This document shows, one piece after another, positions 26,199 to 35,784 of a stretch of DNA of 64,000 bases. The translations under genes were made by a program, and so were the position numbers. The stretch comes from CATOSP01 sp965204715 (GTDB lineage: Bacteria > Chloroflexota > Dehalococcoidia > Lucifugimonadales > UBA3495), in NCBI GenBank assembly GCA_965204715.1, contig OZ242009.1, positions 3,100,001-3,164,000 of the forward strand, written 5' to 3'. Numbering within the stretch: position 1 is the stretch's first letter; every line of letters begins with the position of its first letter. The notes beneath the pieces were generated by a model. That model made no database searches and had not been told where the DNA came from. It worked only from the letters and a program-made list of their open reading frames with translations.

Positions 26199-26543
26199 AT
26201 GGCTCTAGTTCGATGCGTCATGGAGATGGGTATGGGGGTGGACGTCCACGGCCGCGACTATACCAACGCCGCCAAGAGGGCAGTGTTCGATGCCATCCAC
26301 CACAGCAGCCTGGGGTTCCAACGGCTGCTCGGCAAGTCTGCCGACGACATGCAGGTGGAAGTCACCATCGGCGTTCCTCAGCCCGACCAGGTTGACGGTG
26401 ACGAGGTGGTGAAGGTGCTGCCCCACGGCACCGCCAGGTGCAAGTCCGTGCTGGGCGGTCTGGAGATCCCCAACGAGGACGGTTCAGACGCAATGGTGAT
26501 CGCCAACGCGGCCGTGGTCGTGCTGTTCGACGACGGCAAGTAG
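26199..26543 (+). CDS. Lin0512 family conserved protein
   Basis: A 114-residue protein of a widespread family without assigned function. The start ALVRCVMEMGMGVDVHGRDYTNAAKRAVFDAI is diagnostic in its E-MGMG-D-HG pattern, and the remainder (EVTIGVPQPDQVD, VLPHG) fits. ATG at 26199 begins the conserved region; GAAGGGG lies upstream, and the longer frame adds unrelated residues. A strong terminator follows. Confidence 0.85.
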   Translation: MALVRCVMEMGMGVDVHGRDYTNAAKRAVFDAIHHSSLGFQRLLGKSADDMQVEVTIGVPQPDQVDGDEVVKVLPHGTARCKSVLGGLEIPNEDGSDAMVIANAAVVVLFDDGK

Positions 26544-26612
26544 GGCGATACCAGCCCGCCGCCCTCGTTGGTGGGAATGCGGCGCTGTTCCTCCGGACTC
26601 CCGCCGATGCAG

Positions 26613-26640
26613 AAGCCCCGGTTGTGCGCCGGGGCTTTAT
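26613..26640 (+). terminator. Intrinsic terminator
   Basis: AAGCCCCGG and CCGGGGCTT form a perfect 9-bp stem with a 7-base loop, followed by T-rich sequence, 70 bases past the Lin0512-family stop. Confidence 0.85.
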
Positions 26641-26721
26641 CTATTCAAGAGTCAATGACTTCCGCGACCGACGCGCCTATACGGATCCGAAACAGGCCGC
26701 TGTCTCGTGAAGGGAGTCCCT

Positions 26722-26967
26722 TTATGCGTGGGCGTCCGGGGCACGGGTACCCAGGACCTTATCACCCTTCCTGAAGATGCACTTCCGGATGTTGAACTCC
26801 AACTCCGTGGGGTCATCAACGTTTGGATAGCGGGCCTGCGCCTCCGGACTCCGCAGGTACTCGTACATCTTTTCCAAGACCTCGTCCTCCGAGCTGCCCG
26901 TGACCACCGTCTTGTCGCGGGAATCGGAGAGGAAGTTGCTGGGCCTGGCATAGTAGACGTCTGGCAT
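26722..26967 (-). CDS. Hypothetical small acidic protein
   Basis: An 81-residue protein I do not recognise. It has YYARPSNFLSDSRDKTVVTG, a helical segment SEDEVLEKMYEYL, and a short C-terminal strand with KGDKVLGTRA. The ATG at 26967 has AAGGAGGAG upstream, and a good promoter lies further up, so it is a real gene. No signal peptide or membrane segment. Confidence 0.75.
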   Translation of the reverse strand: MPDVYYARPSNFLSDSRDKTVVTGSSEDEVLEKMYEYLRSPEAQARYPNVDDPTELEFNIRKCIFRKGDKVLGTRAPDAHA

Positions 26968-27032
26968 TTTCTCCTCCTTATTCAGCAGTGTCGCCCGCCG
27001 CAGGGGGACGTGCCTGCCTAAAGTCCGGCACA

Positions 27033-27060
27033 ATTATACCCCATTACCGCATTACCGCAA
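27033..27060 (-). promoter_or_regulatory. Promoter of the small acidic protein gene
   Basis: TTGCGG, 16-base spacer, perfect TATAAT on the minus strand, about 65 bases before the ATG. Confidence 0.55.
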
Positions 27061-27126
27061 TACTGGCCCCGCTCTTGGGAACGCGCCGAAATTTGGGGGC
27101 ACGGACATGCGTTGGATGTATCTGGC

Positions 27127-28719
27127 CTATGGCTCGTCATCCGGCTTGCCCCAGCCTCCCCCGCCTGGGGTGCGGATGCTCAGTATGTCTCCGGCCTCCA
27201 CATCCATCGTCTCCTTGCCCGACAGGTGGACTTCCTCGTAGCCTCCCCGGAGGAGGACGTTCTCTCCCGGCTCTCCGTGGTGGCCGCCGTGGTAACCGGG
27301 AGGCGGGATTTTCCTCCGCTCCGACAGAATGGTCACGCGGGCCGGGGTCAGGAACTCTACGTCCCTTACCAGACCGTCGCCGCCGTTGTGCCGTCCCTTG
27401 CCCCCGGACCCCCGGCGAAGTGCATAACGCTTCATGCGCAACGGGAAGGCAAACTCCAGGGCTTCTATGGGCGTGTTCATAGTGTTGGTCATATGCACCT
27501 GGATGCCGGAAATACCGTCCTTGGCCGGCCTGGCCCCCATGCCCCCGCCGATGGTCTCGTAGTAGACGAAGGGCTTTTCGCGCTCCAGGTCGTGCCCGCC
27601 AATCAACAGGTTGTTCATGGTGCCCTGGCTGGCGGCCGGGACCAACTCCGGCAGGGCCTGGGCCATTGCCGACAGCAGAACGTCGGTGATTCGCTGGGAG
27701 GTCTCCACGTTGCCGCCGGCCACCCCGCGATGCGGCTCGGGGTTGACCAGGGTCCCCCTGGGCGTGATGATGGTCACCGGACGCAGACAGCCCTGGTTGG
27801 CCGGAGCGTCATCGCCGACGATGCACCGGACCACGTACAGGCAGGCCGACACGGTAACGGCCTGGGGCGCGTTGATGCAGCCGGGCCGCTGGGGCGACGT
27901 TCCGGTGAAGTCCACCGTTAGCTCATCCCCGGCTACGGTGATGGTTACCGATATTGGGACCGGCTGCTCGCTCTGGCCGTCGTCATCCATATAATCGGTA
28001 AGACTGTAAACACCATCCGGAATTTGCCGTATGGCGCTGCGGGTGACACGTTCCGAGTAGACCAGAAGGGCATCCATGTGCTCCCAGGTATCGGGAAGCC
28101 CATAGCGTTCCACGATTTCCCCAAGCCGCCGCTCGCCGACCCGGATGGACGCGATCTGGGCGGTCAGATCTCCCTTGCGCTCCTCGGCTGTGCGGGAGTT
28201 TCGGCAGATAAGCTGGATCACTTCCTGGTTCAGCCTGCCCCCCCGGGCCAGCTTGATCGGTGGGATGATCGTGCCTTCCTGGTATAGCTCGGTGGACAAG
28301 GGGAGCGAACCGGGGGTCATGCCCCCCACGTCGGCGTGATGCCCCCGGTTGGAGACAAATCCCACGAGCTGCTTGCCGTCGGTATCCTCCGAGTAGACCG
28401 GCGCTACGAGGGTGATGTCGGGCAGGTGGGTGCCGCCAAGGTAAGGGTCGTTCAGGATGACTATATCGCCGGGACGCAGCCCTGAGGGAAAAGACTCCAA
28501 TGCGGCCAAAACGGACGCAGGCATGGCCCCCAGGTGGACGGGTTGATGCGCTGCTTGCGCCACCATCTGGCCCTGCGGGTCGAACACCGCGCAGGAAAAA
28601 TCGCGCCGCTCCTTGATGTTGGGGGAGTACGAAGTCCGTTGCAGCGCGACGCCCATCTCCTCCGCCACCGAGATGAACATGTTCTTGAAGACTTCCAGGC
28701 TTATAGGGTCAACCGCCAT
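27127..28719 (-). CDS. hyuB: Hydantoinase/oxoprolinase family protein, B subunit
   Basis: A 530-residue HyuB-type subunit for ATP-dependent opening of hydantoin, oxoproline or a related ring, or carboxylation of a ketone. It starts with VDPISLEVFKNMFISVAEEMG and contains SYSPNIKERRDFSCAVFD, NDPYLGGTHLPDI, and NRGHHADVGG. GAGGTG precedes the ATG at 28719. hyuA is on the same strand but two genes upstream, with a methyltransferase and a PIG-L deacetylase between. The substrate cannot be told. Confidence 0.92.
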   Translation of the reverse strand: MAVDPISLEVFKNMFISVAEEMGVALQRTSYSPNIKERRDFSCAVFDPQGQMVAQAAHQPVHLGAMPASVLAALESFPSGLRPGDIVILNDPYLGGTHLPDITLVAPVYSEDTDGKQLVGFVSNRGHHADVGGMTPGSLPLSTELYQEGTIIPPIKLARGGRLNQEVIQLICRNSRTAEERKGDLTAQIASIRVGERRLGEIVERYGLPDTWEHMDALLVYSERVTRSAIRQIPDGVYSLTDYMDDDGQSEQPVPISVTITVAGDELTVDFTGTSPQRPGCINAPQAVTVSACLYVVRCIVGDDAPANQGCLRPVTIITPRGTLVNPEPHRGVAGGNVETSQRITDVLLSAMAQALPELVPAASQGTMNNLLIGGHDLEREKPFVYYETIGGGMGARPAKDGISGIQVHMTNTMNTPIEALEFAFPLRMKRYALRRGSGGKGRHNGGDGLVRDVEFLTPARVTILSERRKIPPPGYHGGHHGEPGENVLLRGGYEEVHLSGKETMDVEAGDILSIRTPGGGGWGKPDDEP

Positions 28720-28783
28720 TGGACACCTCAGTCGGACTTCGGATATGGGCGACCTGAACGCACCGCACATTCATGCCTGGATG

Positions 28784-29617
28784 TCATCCCATCGCCGTCA
28801 GAATGTCCCCGTCACCAGCCACGCCTTCCGGGTAAGCCAGCGTGAAGTATTCCGTGCTCATGTTCTCGCGCATCAACTCCTCTGGCAACTGGGAGAACGG
28901 GCCGTCGGGGTCTATCTGGGTCCGGTGACACTCCAGGGACGCTATCTTGGTATCCACGTATTCGGAAACGTTCAGGGTCGTCGTAACCGCTTCGTCCGGA
29001 GACCCTACAGTGTCCACCAATTCGCTGGCGAAGGGCGGCGTTATCCCGGCGTCCAGCATTTGCTGCCACATGCGACGGAAGGCGCTGCGGGGAAAGCAAA
29101 CGTAGTAGAGCAGCATTTGACCAACATCGTTCGCCCCGGCCGCCCGGTGAAACGCCCTCGTGGTCAAGTCGTAGACCGTAACGTGGTCGGGATGCCCGTA
29201 CCCGCCGGTGGGGTCGTGGGTGAGCACCACTCCGGGACCAACCTCGCCGATGATGTCAACCAGCCTGCCGGCCACTGACTCCGGTTGGGCCTGGAAGAGA
29301 GCGTCCGGGTGGTTGTTGTCCTCAGTGCCGGCCATTCCGGAGTCCCGGTAGTTGAGAAACCGCACGTCAGGCACTCCGGTGATTCGCATTGCGCTCCGAA
29401 GTTCCTCCTGTCTCACCTGGGCCAGGGTTTCGGGAGTTGCCAGGGACGGATCGCTGATCTCACCAACGTCCCCATTGGTGGCGCAGACCAGAGTAACGTG
29501 TGCGCCCCGCGACACGAGCATTGCCAGAGTCCCTCCGCACCCGAACCCCTCATCGTCGGGGTGAGCGAACACGGCCAGCACGCGGAGGCCGGAGAGGCCG
29601 GCAGGGGTCTCAGTCAT
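28784..29617 (-). CDS. PIG-L family deacetylase
   Basis: A 277-residue zinc-dependent deacetylase of the LmbE/MshB-like group. The N-terminal AHPDDE supplies zinc ligands and the general base, and GYGHPDHVTVYD supplies the third ligand. The family removes acetyl groups from GlcNAc conjugates such as thiol precursors or GPI intermediates; the substrate here is unknown. It sits between hyuB and a methyltransferase gene in one minus-strand run. Confidence 0.9.
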   Translation of the reverse strand: MTETPAGLSGLRVLAVFAHPDDEGFGCGGTLAMLVSRGAHVTLVCATNGDVGEISDPSLATPETLAQVRQEELRSAMRITGVPDVRFLNYRDSGMAGTEDNNHPDALFQAQPESVAGRLVDIIGEVGPGVVLTHDPTGGYGHPDHVTVYDLTTRAFHRAAGANDVGQMLLYYVCFPRSAFRRMWQQMLDAGITPPFASELVDTVGSPDEAVTTTLNVSEYVDTKIASLECHRTQIDPDGPFSQLPEELMRENMSTEYFTLAYPEGVAGDGDILTAMG

Positions 29618-29679
29618 CCACTATTACTCCAGGCTCAATGTCTGTTGCCAGTCAAAGGGTTGGGTTCTCCGGAAAGTGG

Positions 29680-30510
29680 CTACGCCCTGTCCTGTCCGGG
29701 ACGCCAAGACACAATCACCTGGTGCAGCGGTTCGGCGTCTCGGATTATCCACCGCCCGTTCGCCTCTTCCAGCATGTCGGGCAATATGGCTTCCAACCGG
29801 CTTGCGGCGGGACTTCCCAACTCCACATATAGTCTTCCGCTGAGCTGTTCAAGCGCCTGCTCCAGGTTCTCGAACCCCATCCGGTCTCCCGGCTCCATGT
29901 GGTCAAGGGAAGGTTGGACTCCCAATTCCGCGAGGGCGTCGCATAATTCCGGCAGGCTCGGCAGGGGCAGCCGCTCCTCGCCGTGGACCAGTTTCCATAA
30001 CGGGTAGACCGCGCTCTGCGGCGGCCGGTTGTAGACGATGACCACGACCCGGCGCCGGGCATGGGCGTCCAGCTTTTCCAGGAAGCCGGCAATGTCCCGG
30101 ACGGTGTAGACCACGTGGGCGCAGATAGCTACGTCGCCGGGTGAAGTAACGGCGTCTTCCCACGTGGACTGGACCAGGGTGACGTTGCCAATGCCGGACT
30201 CAGCCGCCTGGCCGGTCAGCACCGCGGCCATGCTTTCCGAGGGTTCCACGGCAACGACGCTGGCGCAGCGCAAGGCCAGGGGCAATGCCAGCCTGCCGCC
30301 GCCCGCGCCCACGTCTATTACGGTGTCTCCCGGTCCTGCAAAGCCGTAGAGCCGCTCCAGCAGCGGGTCACCAGTTCGGTAAGGGTCGGCCCGGAACGCC
30401 TCGGCGCGGCCCCGCCAGAAGTCAACGGGCGGCGGAACGCCAACGCGCATCCGCTCGGACTGCGCGTGCTCGGCCTCCACCATTTGACGCCATTTCTGTG
30501 CGGCTGACAC
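29680..30510 (-). CDS. Class I SAM-dependent methyltransferase
   Basis: A 276-residue soluble protein with the Rossmann motif VIDVGAGGGRLALPLA, the acidic second strand VVAVEPSESM, and AICAHVVYTV as motif IV. The substrate is unknown. The start is GTG at 30510, 5 bases after the hyuA stop, so translation is probably coupled to hyuA. It is one of two genes inserted between hyuA and hyuB. Confidence 0.85.
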   Translation of the reverse strand: MSAAQKWRQMVEAEHAQSERMRVGVPPPVDFWRGRAEAFRADPYRTGDPLLERLYGFAGPGDTVIDVGAGGGRLALPLALRCASVVAVEPSESMAAVLTGQAAESGIGNVTLVQSTWEDAVTSPGDVAICAHVVYTVRDIAGFLEKLDAHARRRVVVIVYNRPPQSAVYPLWKLVHGEERLPLPSLPELCDALAELGVQPSLDHMEPGDRMGFENLEQALEQLSGRLYVELGSPAASRLEAILPDMLEEANGRWIIRDAEPLHQVIVSWRPGQDRA

Positions 30511-30515
30511 GGCTG

Positions 30516-32552
30516 TTACGCGCCCGGTTCCAGCAGCAGGTTTCCCAGAGGATCAACCACTCCACCCCACTCCGGCGGCACAACGATGGTCGTGTCCATC
30601 TGGAGGACGATGGCCGGGCCGGCGATGCGGTTGCCCGGCTCCAGCAAATCGCGCCGGTATAGGGGCGTCGGTCTTGGCCCGGCACGGAACACGACCTCGG
30701 ACTCCCCCGCCTGGGCGGCAGATGAGTCCGGTCCCGATTCGGCGGTCTGACTGACGCTGGGCTTGTCCAACAGAAGCTCGAGCTTGAGCCGCAGGTTGAC
30801 CACCTCAACGGGCTCATCCTTGTCGGAATACCCGAACCGTTGCAGGTGGGCCTGGTGGAAGCTGTTGGCGATGGCCCGGCGCATCCGGCCGGTGTCCTGT
30901 CTCCGTGTCAGCGCGGGATGATCGATGGTCAGCTCGAAGGACTGGCCCACGTAGCGCACGTCGAGGAACCGCCGCGCCGTCATCCTTTCCACGGGCAGTC
31001 CTTCCTGGCGAAGTTCCTCCCGGGCCAGCAACTCCATGCCGTGGAACTCCTCCTCCACCCGGTCCCTGGTCAGATCGCCGCCCCTCAGCATGACAGTCCG
31101 CGAGTAGTCCTTCACCACGTCGGCGATAGCCACGCCCAGGGCGGAGAGGATTCCCGGCCGGGTCGGGACCAACACCCTTGGTATACCCAGTTCCTGGGCC
31201 AATTCGCAGCAGTGCATCGGACCCGCGCCCCCGAAGGGCACCAGGGTAAACGACCGGGGGTCGTAGCCGCGCTCCAGGGAGATAGCGCGGATGGCGCGCT
31301 CCATGTTGGCGTTGACCACGCGAATGATGCCCAGGGCGGCTTCCGTTGTACCCAACCCGGCTTGCGAAGCGAGGTTGGCAAGCAGACCTTCCGCCCGTTC
31401 CCGGTCCAGGGCCAGCCGTCCTCCGAGGAACTGTTCGGGGAGCAGGCGTCCCAGGACCAGGTTGGCGTCCGTAACCGTGATCTGGTCTCCCTTGCCGTAG
31501 CAGGCCGGGCCGGGATCGGCTCCCGCCGACTGGGGCCCGACAACCATAGCGCCGCCGCTGTCGACACGGGCTATGGAGCCGCCGCCCGCCCCGACAGTGT
31601 GAATCTCTATCATCGGGACGCCAATGGGGTATCCGCCCACACTGGAGCTTGTCGTTTCCTTGATGCGCTCGGGGCACAGGGATACATCCGTGGAGGTGCC
31701 GCCCATGTCCAGCGTGATGATGTCCGGGTAGCCTGCCTGCACCCCCGTATAGAATGCGCCGACCACTCCCCCGGCGGGCCCGCTGAGGATCGTGCGCACC
31801 GGTTGTTCCGCTGCCATCCCCGCGGTGATGCTGCCCCCTGACGACTGCATGATCCGCAGTCCCTTGCCCAGGGAGTCCTCAAGGCCGCCGAGGTAGCTGG
31901 CCATCAGTCTGCCGACGTAGGAGTTAACCACGACAGTGCTGGTCCGCTCGTATTCCCGGAACTCCGGGAGTATATGGCTGGAAATGGACACGAAGGGCGG
32001 GTTGGGGAGACCCTGGAGCGCCTCCAGCACAATCTCCTCGTGGGCAGGATTGAGGAAGGAGAAGAGGAACGACACGGCCACGGCGTCCACATCCGATTCT
32101 TCCAGCAGATCGACCAGTGCCCTGATGGCGTCCGGGGCCAGGTCCTCGATGATCACTCCGTTGTGGTCAACCCGTTCCGCCAACCCGAACCGCAGCTCCC
32201 AGGGAGCGAGGGCAGGAGGACGCTCCAGGTTGAAATCGTACAGGTCGGAGCGGTGCTGCCGCCCAATCTCAAGAACGTCCTCGAATCCCAGGGTGGTGAC
32301 CAGGGCGGTGCGGCCGCCCTTGCCTTCCAGGAGGGCGTTGGTGGCCACAGTGGAGCCGTGGACAAAGTCCACCCCTGGGAAACCGTCACCGCCGTTGCGT
32401 TCAGGGAGCGCCTCAGTTACGCCATTGAGTATGCCCACTGACGGGTCTTGGGGAGTGGAGGGCAGCTTGTGGACTCGAAGCTGTCCGTCCTCCAGCACCG
32501 CGATGTCGGTGAAGGTGCCGCCTACGTCTATGCCTACCACCGCCCTAGCCAT
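30516..32552 (-). CDS. hyuA: Hydantoinase/oxoprolinase family protein, A subunit
   Basis: A 678-residue HyuA-type ATP-binding subunit with an actin-like fold. N-terminal VVGIDVGGTFTDIAVL is the phosphate-1 loop; VHGSTVATNALLEGKG, SGPAGGVVGA, LDMGGTSTDVSL and FGGAGPMHCCELA follow. ATG at 32552 begins the conserved domain, and it overlaps the macrodomain stop by 8 bases, which implies coupled translation. The longer frame to 32648 is a shadow of the macrodomain gene. Confidence 0.93.
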   Translation of the reverse strand: MARAVVGIDVGGTFTDIAVLEDGQLRVHKLPSTPQDPSVGILNGVTEALPERNGGDGFPGVDFVHGSTVATNALLEGKGGRTALVTTLGFEDVLEIGRQHRSDLYDFNLERPPALAPWELRFGLAERVDHNGVIIEDLAPDAIRALVDLLEESDVDAVAVSFLFSFLNPAHEEIVLEALQGLPNPPFVSISSHILPEFREYERTSTVVVNSYVGRLMASYLGGLEDSLGKGLRIMQSSGGSITAGMAAEQPVRTILSGPAGGVVGAFYTGVQAGYPDIITLDMGGTSTDVSLCPERIKETTSSSVGGYPIGVPMIEIHTVGAGGGSIARVDSGGAMVVGPQSAGADPGPACYGKGDQITVTDANLVLGRLLPEQFLGGRLALDRERAEGLLANLASQAGLGTTEAALGIIRVVNANMERAIRAISLERGYDPRSFTLVPFGGAGPMHCCELAQELGIPRVLVPTRPGILSALGVAIADVVKDYSRTVMLRGGDLTRDRVEEEFHGMELLAREELRQEGLPVERMTARRFLDVRYVGQSFELTIDHPALTRRQDTGRMRRAIANSFHQAHLQRFGYSDKDEPVEVVNLRLKLELLLDKPSVSQTAESGPDSSAAQAGESEVVFRAGPRPTPLYRRDLLEPGNRIAGPAIVLQMDTTIVVPPEWGGVVDPLGNLLLEPGA

Positions 32553-33084
32553 TGCGGACCGCCTCTCCGTCCGCTTCCAGCCTGGAGATAGTGGACTCGT
32601 AGGCGTCGGCTGCCTGGTCATTGAAGCAGACGAACACAACCTTATCAATGGTCGGGTTTGACTCCATGAATCTGACGACCTCGGTCACCGCGATGCGGGT
32701 GGCATCACCCACGGGAAAGCCGTATGCCCCGGTGCTGATGGCGGGAAATGCCAAGGTGCGGATGGAATGCTCCGCAGCCAGTTCCAGGCACCTGCGGTAG
32801 CAGCTTGCCAGCAACTCCCCTTCTCCGTTTGCGCCTCCTGACCAGACGGGGCCGACGGTGTGGATGACCCAGCGGGCGGGAAGCTCGTACCCGCCGGTTA
32901 TCCTGGCGTTCCCGGTGGCGCAGCCGCCCAGGGTCCTGCACTCGCGCAGCAGTCCCGGCCCCGCGGCACGGTGTATCGCGCCGTCAACGCCGCCTCCGCC
33001 GAGCAATGAGTTGTTGGCGGCGTTCACAATCGCGTCCACCTGCTGCTGTGTGATGTCGCCCTTTACGACATCAATCCTGTCCAT
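32545..33084 (-). CDS. Macrodomain protein (ADP-ribose-binding/deacylase)
   Basis: A 179-residue stand-alone macrodomain of the MacroD/YmdB class. DAIVNAANNSLLGGGGVDGAIH supplies the ADP-ribose pocket in its first part, and LAFPAISTGAYGFP the second loop. Such enzymes remove ADP-ribose from proteins or split O-acetyl-ADP-ribose. ATG at 33084 is preferred to TTG two codons upstream. The overlap with hyuA suggests co-expression, but no functional link is known to me. Confidence 0.9.
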   Translation of the reverse strand: MDRIDVVKGDITQQQVDAIVNAANNSLLGGGGVDGAIHRAAGPGLLRECRTLGGCATGNARITGGYELPARWVIHTVGPVWSGGANGEGELLASCYRRCLELAAEHSIRTLAFPAISTGAYGFPVGDATRIAVTEVVRFMESNPTIDKVVFVCFNDQAADAYESTISRLEADGEAVRNG

Positions 33085-33153
33085 CTGCAATCCCCAGGTA
33101 AGAGGTAGGGCGATGCGTCCTGTATTGCAACTCCGGCAGAACCAGGAGGGCGT

Positions 33154-33861
33154 TTAAGCCAGCGCAATGCGCAGTCTCTTGTTTATCCTGCCCTTGCTCT
33201 CGTGGCCCACGACCCTGATCGCGCCCACCTCATTGGTGTTGGCGACGTGGGTGCCGCCGTCGGCCTGCAAGTCCAGGCCGCTAATGTCAATGGTGCGCAC
33301 CTCCCGTATGTTGGCCGGGAGCAGGTTTATCTTGGTGCGTATCAGGTCGGGAATCTGCTCCGCATCCTCGCGGGAGACATGGCTGACCAATACATCCCGC
33401 GCCGCCGCGACCTCGGCATTGATCCGTTCCTCAATCTCATGGGCGAACCCGGCGCTCATCTGGTCAAGCTCGAAGTCCATCCTGGCTTCACCGGGGCGCA
33501 TGTCGCCGCCGGTGACCAGCGCGCCGTAGTCCCGCCACACCACGCCGCACAGGATATGCAGGGCCGTGTGGGTGCGCATCAACCGGTAGCGGCGTTCCCA
33601 ATCGACCCGGCCTCTGACGGATGTGCCGGCGCGCGGTACAGGGCCGTCAATCTGGTGTATGACCTTGCCGCTGCTGTTGCCGACACGGGTTACCGGGTAT
33701 TCCAGCCCCCCGGCGACCAGTGATCCCACGTCGTAGGGCTGCCCGCCGCCCCCGGGATAGAAGGCAGTGCGGTCCAACTCGACGCTGTTTTCGACAGCGT
33801 TGATCACCACAGCCTCGAACTCATTGAGGTAGCTGTCATGGTGAAAGAGAAGTTCCGTCAT
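33154..33861 (-). CDS. alaX: Alanyl-tRNA editing protein
   Basis: A 235-residue free-standing editing domain that hydrolyses Ser-tRNA(Ala) or Gly-tRNA(Ala). The chain has DRTAFYPGGGGQPYDVG, the zinc-site HTALHIL and DLQADGGTHVANTNEVG, then GRINKRLRIAL at the C-terminus. In many relatives Cys precedes GGTH; Asp here is a known variant. ATG at 33861 has AAAGGA 7 bases upstream. First gene of the minus run, divergent from dnaN. Confidence 0.92.
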   Translation of the reverse strand: MTELLFHHDSYLNEFEAVVINAVENSVELDRTAFYPGGGGQPYDVGSLVAGGLEYPVTRVGNSSGKVIHQIDGPVPRAGTSVRGRVDWERRYRLMRTHTALHILCGVVWRDYGALVTGGDMRPGEARMDFELDQMSAGFAHEIEERINAEVAAARDVLVSHVSREDAEQIPDLIRTKINLLPANIREVRTIDISGLDLQADGGTHVANTNEVGAIRVVGHESKGRINKRLRIALA

Positions 33862-33926
33862 TCCCGTCCTTTGCAACCTGTATATTCCGCCCTCCGTACC
33901 ACAGTCAACAAGAGGCGTTGGCGGCC

Positions 33927-33935
33927 ATTATAGCA
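33927..33935 (-). promoter_or_regulatory. Extended -10 promoter of alaX
   Basis: TGcTATAAT, perfect, on the minus strand; transcription would begin about 60 bases before the ATG. No -35 match. Confidence 0.6.
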
Positions 33936-34021
33936 AACCGGCGGTTGCCGGTGGCCGGAAATTGCCCTTCGCCGTTCAGTTGCCGGCGGCGCATATTCCT
34001 CTAACGGCAAGTCGTGACACG

Positions 34022-34051
34022 TTGTAAATGATGTGGCTGAAGTGCCATAAT
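34022..34051 (+). promoter_or_regulatory. dnaN promoter
   Basis: TTGTAA, an 18-base spacer and TGcCATAAT: a fair -35 and an extended -10. Confidence 0.6.
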
Positions 34052-34144
34052 ACCTGACACGGTTCACGTTGCCCAGGCTCCCGCTCATTACGGTTCAAGA
34101 CCTTGCCGGGGCCACGTGACACTCTCGAATCAGGTGGCCGGAAC

Positions 34145-35293
34145 ATGAAACTGTCCTGTCTGCAAGAGAACCTCAGCCGGGGCCTTGGCATCGTCGGCAG
34201 GGCGGTTGCCAGCCGCACCACGCTGCCAATTACCCAGAACGTATATTTGGCCACCGATCAGTCGATGCTGAAACTCTCCGCCACCAACCTGGAAATCGCC
34301 ATGACCACCTGGGTGGGAGCGATGGTGGAAGAGGAAGGGGCGATAACCGTTCCGGCCAGACTCCTGGCCGAGTTTGTGAATTCCCTGCCCAGCGAACGCA
34401 TCGACATCGAACTGCAACCGGGGTCCGGCGTCCTGCAACTCAAGTGCGGCCGCACGGAGGCCAACATCAACGGCGCGGACGCCAGCGAGTTTCCGCCCAT
34501 TCCGACCGTCGATGAAGGAGTGGCGGCGAGCATAGAGACCAGCGCCCTGAAGGAGGCCATCGGCAGAGTGGCTTTCGCCGCGGCCACCGAGGAATCGCGC
34601 CCCGTTCTCACCGGGGTTGAGATCAAGCTCGAAGAAGACAGGTTCAGCATGGCCGCCGCCGACGGTTTCCGCCTGGCTGTGCATCACGGCAATCTGAGAG
34701 AACCGGTCGAGTCGGAGATAAAGGTGATCGTCCCGGCCCGGGTCTTGAACGAACTGAACCGTTTACTGGGCGACCAGAGCGACCCGGTAGACATAATGAT
34801 GACCCCGGCCAAGGGGCAGGTGCTGTTCCGGGTCCAGGGGTCCCAGACCGTGGAGACGGTCTCGCAGCTCCTCCAGGGAACCTTTCCCAACTACGAGCAG
34901 CTCATCCCCCAGTCGTACCAGACACGCGCGGTGTTCGACCTGCCGTCCCTGCTCCGGGCGGCCCGCACCGCCGCCATATTCGCCCGGGACGGCAGCAACA
35001 TCATCCGGATGGAGACCCAGCCCGCAGAGAACGGAGAGGCCCCCGGAAAAGTGGTTATCTCCGCACGCTCAGAAGAGGTCGGCGACAATCAGGATGAGGT
35101 GGAGGCCGAGTCCCTGGACGGCGCGGAGGGGAAGATCGCCTTCAACAGCCGCTATCTGCTGGATGTACTATCGGTGTTGGAAAGGGGCAAGATCACCATT
35201 GAGACCACCTCGTCTTCAAGTCCTGGAGTATTCCGGCCCACGGACTCGGAGGACTACATCCACGTGGTCATGCCGATGTTTGTCCAGTGGTGA
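34145..35293 (+). CDS. dnaN: DNA polymerase III subunit beta (sliding clamp)
   Basis: A 382-residue clamp with three repeated domains. The N-terminus MKLSCLQENLSRGLGIVGRA, domain boundary VAFAAATEESRPVLTGVEI, the hydrophobic pocket region FPNYEQLIP and the C-terminal YIHVVMPMFVQW are typical. AGGTGG precedes the ATG at 34145; the longer frame is not needed. dnaA, recF and gyrB are absent, so dnaN is not at the canonical origin cluster. Confidence 0.94.
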   Translation: MKLSCLQENLSRGLGIVGRAVASRTTLPITQNVYLATDQSMLKLSATNLEIAMTTWVGAMVEEEGAITVPARLLAEFVNSLPSERIDIELQPGSGVLQLKCGRTEANINGADASEFPPIPTVDEGVAASIETSALKEAIGRVAFAAATEESRPVLTGVEIKLEEDRFSMAAADGFRLAVHHGNLREPVESEIKVIVPARVLNELNRLLGDQSDPVDIMMTPAKGQVLFRVQGSQTVETVSQLLQGTFPNYEQLIPQSYQTRAVFDLPSLLRAARTAAIFARDGSNIIRMETQPAENGEAPGKVVISARSEEVGDNQDEVEAESLDGAEGKIAFNSRYLLDVLSVLERGKITIETTSSSSPGVFRPTDSEDYIHVVMPMFVQW

Positions 35294-35784
35294 ATAAAAC
35301 AAGTCCAGGACGCCTTGACCAACACCAGCCGGTTGGCCCCGGCGGTGAGTTTGACCTTGAGCAACCGCATCATCCGCCGCCTGCCCCTGGAATCCAGGGA
35401 ACTCAATCCCCCGGAGTACCGCACGAGGCAGGCGCGTACTCGATAAAATCAAGAGCCTTTCACGCCGGGTTCCCGGTGGCGGCGTAACCGGCCGTCTCTC
35501 CGGCCACACCCGGACCGGGAAGTTGCCAAGCCCCGGGTAAAGACGCAGATGTTGATGCCATGATCAACGCCCTCCGGCGTGGGGACTGTGCAGACAATCG
35601 CCGCCCCGCCGGGCCTGACCAGCGCCTCTTTCCAGCGTTCAGAACCGGACGCTCCGTGTCAGGAGCGTAGCTGCGGGACTTCCGGCTTTCCGGCAATGCC
35701 ACGGCGGTGTAGAATGCCAACCGTGAACAGACGCCTTTCAGGGGAGCCGAAGCAGCGGCGCTGCCGCCAACTGCCAGGTGCGAT
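35294..35784. other. Intergenic region downstream of dnaN
   Basis: About 490 bases. No confident gene. A 43-codon frame from TTG at 35315 to 35446, rich in Arg, has AGGA just upstream and could be a small protein, but support is weak. A 7-bp hairpin (ACGCTCC/GGAGCGT) lies at 35649-35668. Confidence 0.4.

Noticed and set aside
34145..35293. Replication origin next to dnaN
   Set aside because: dnaA, recF and gyrB are absent and I saw no cluster of DnaA boxes in the flanking gaps.
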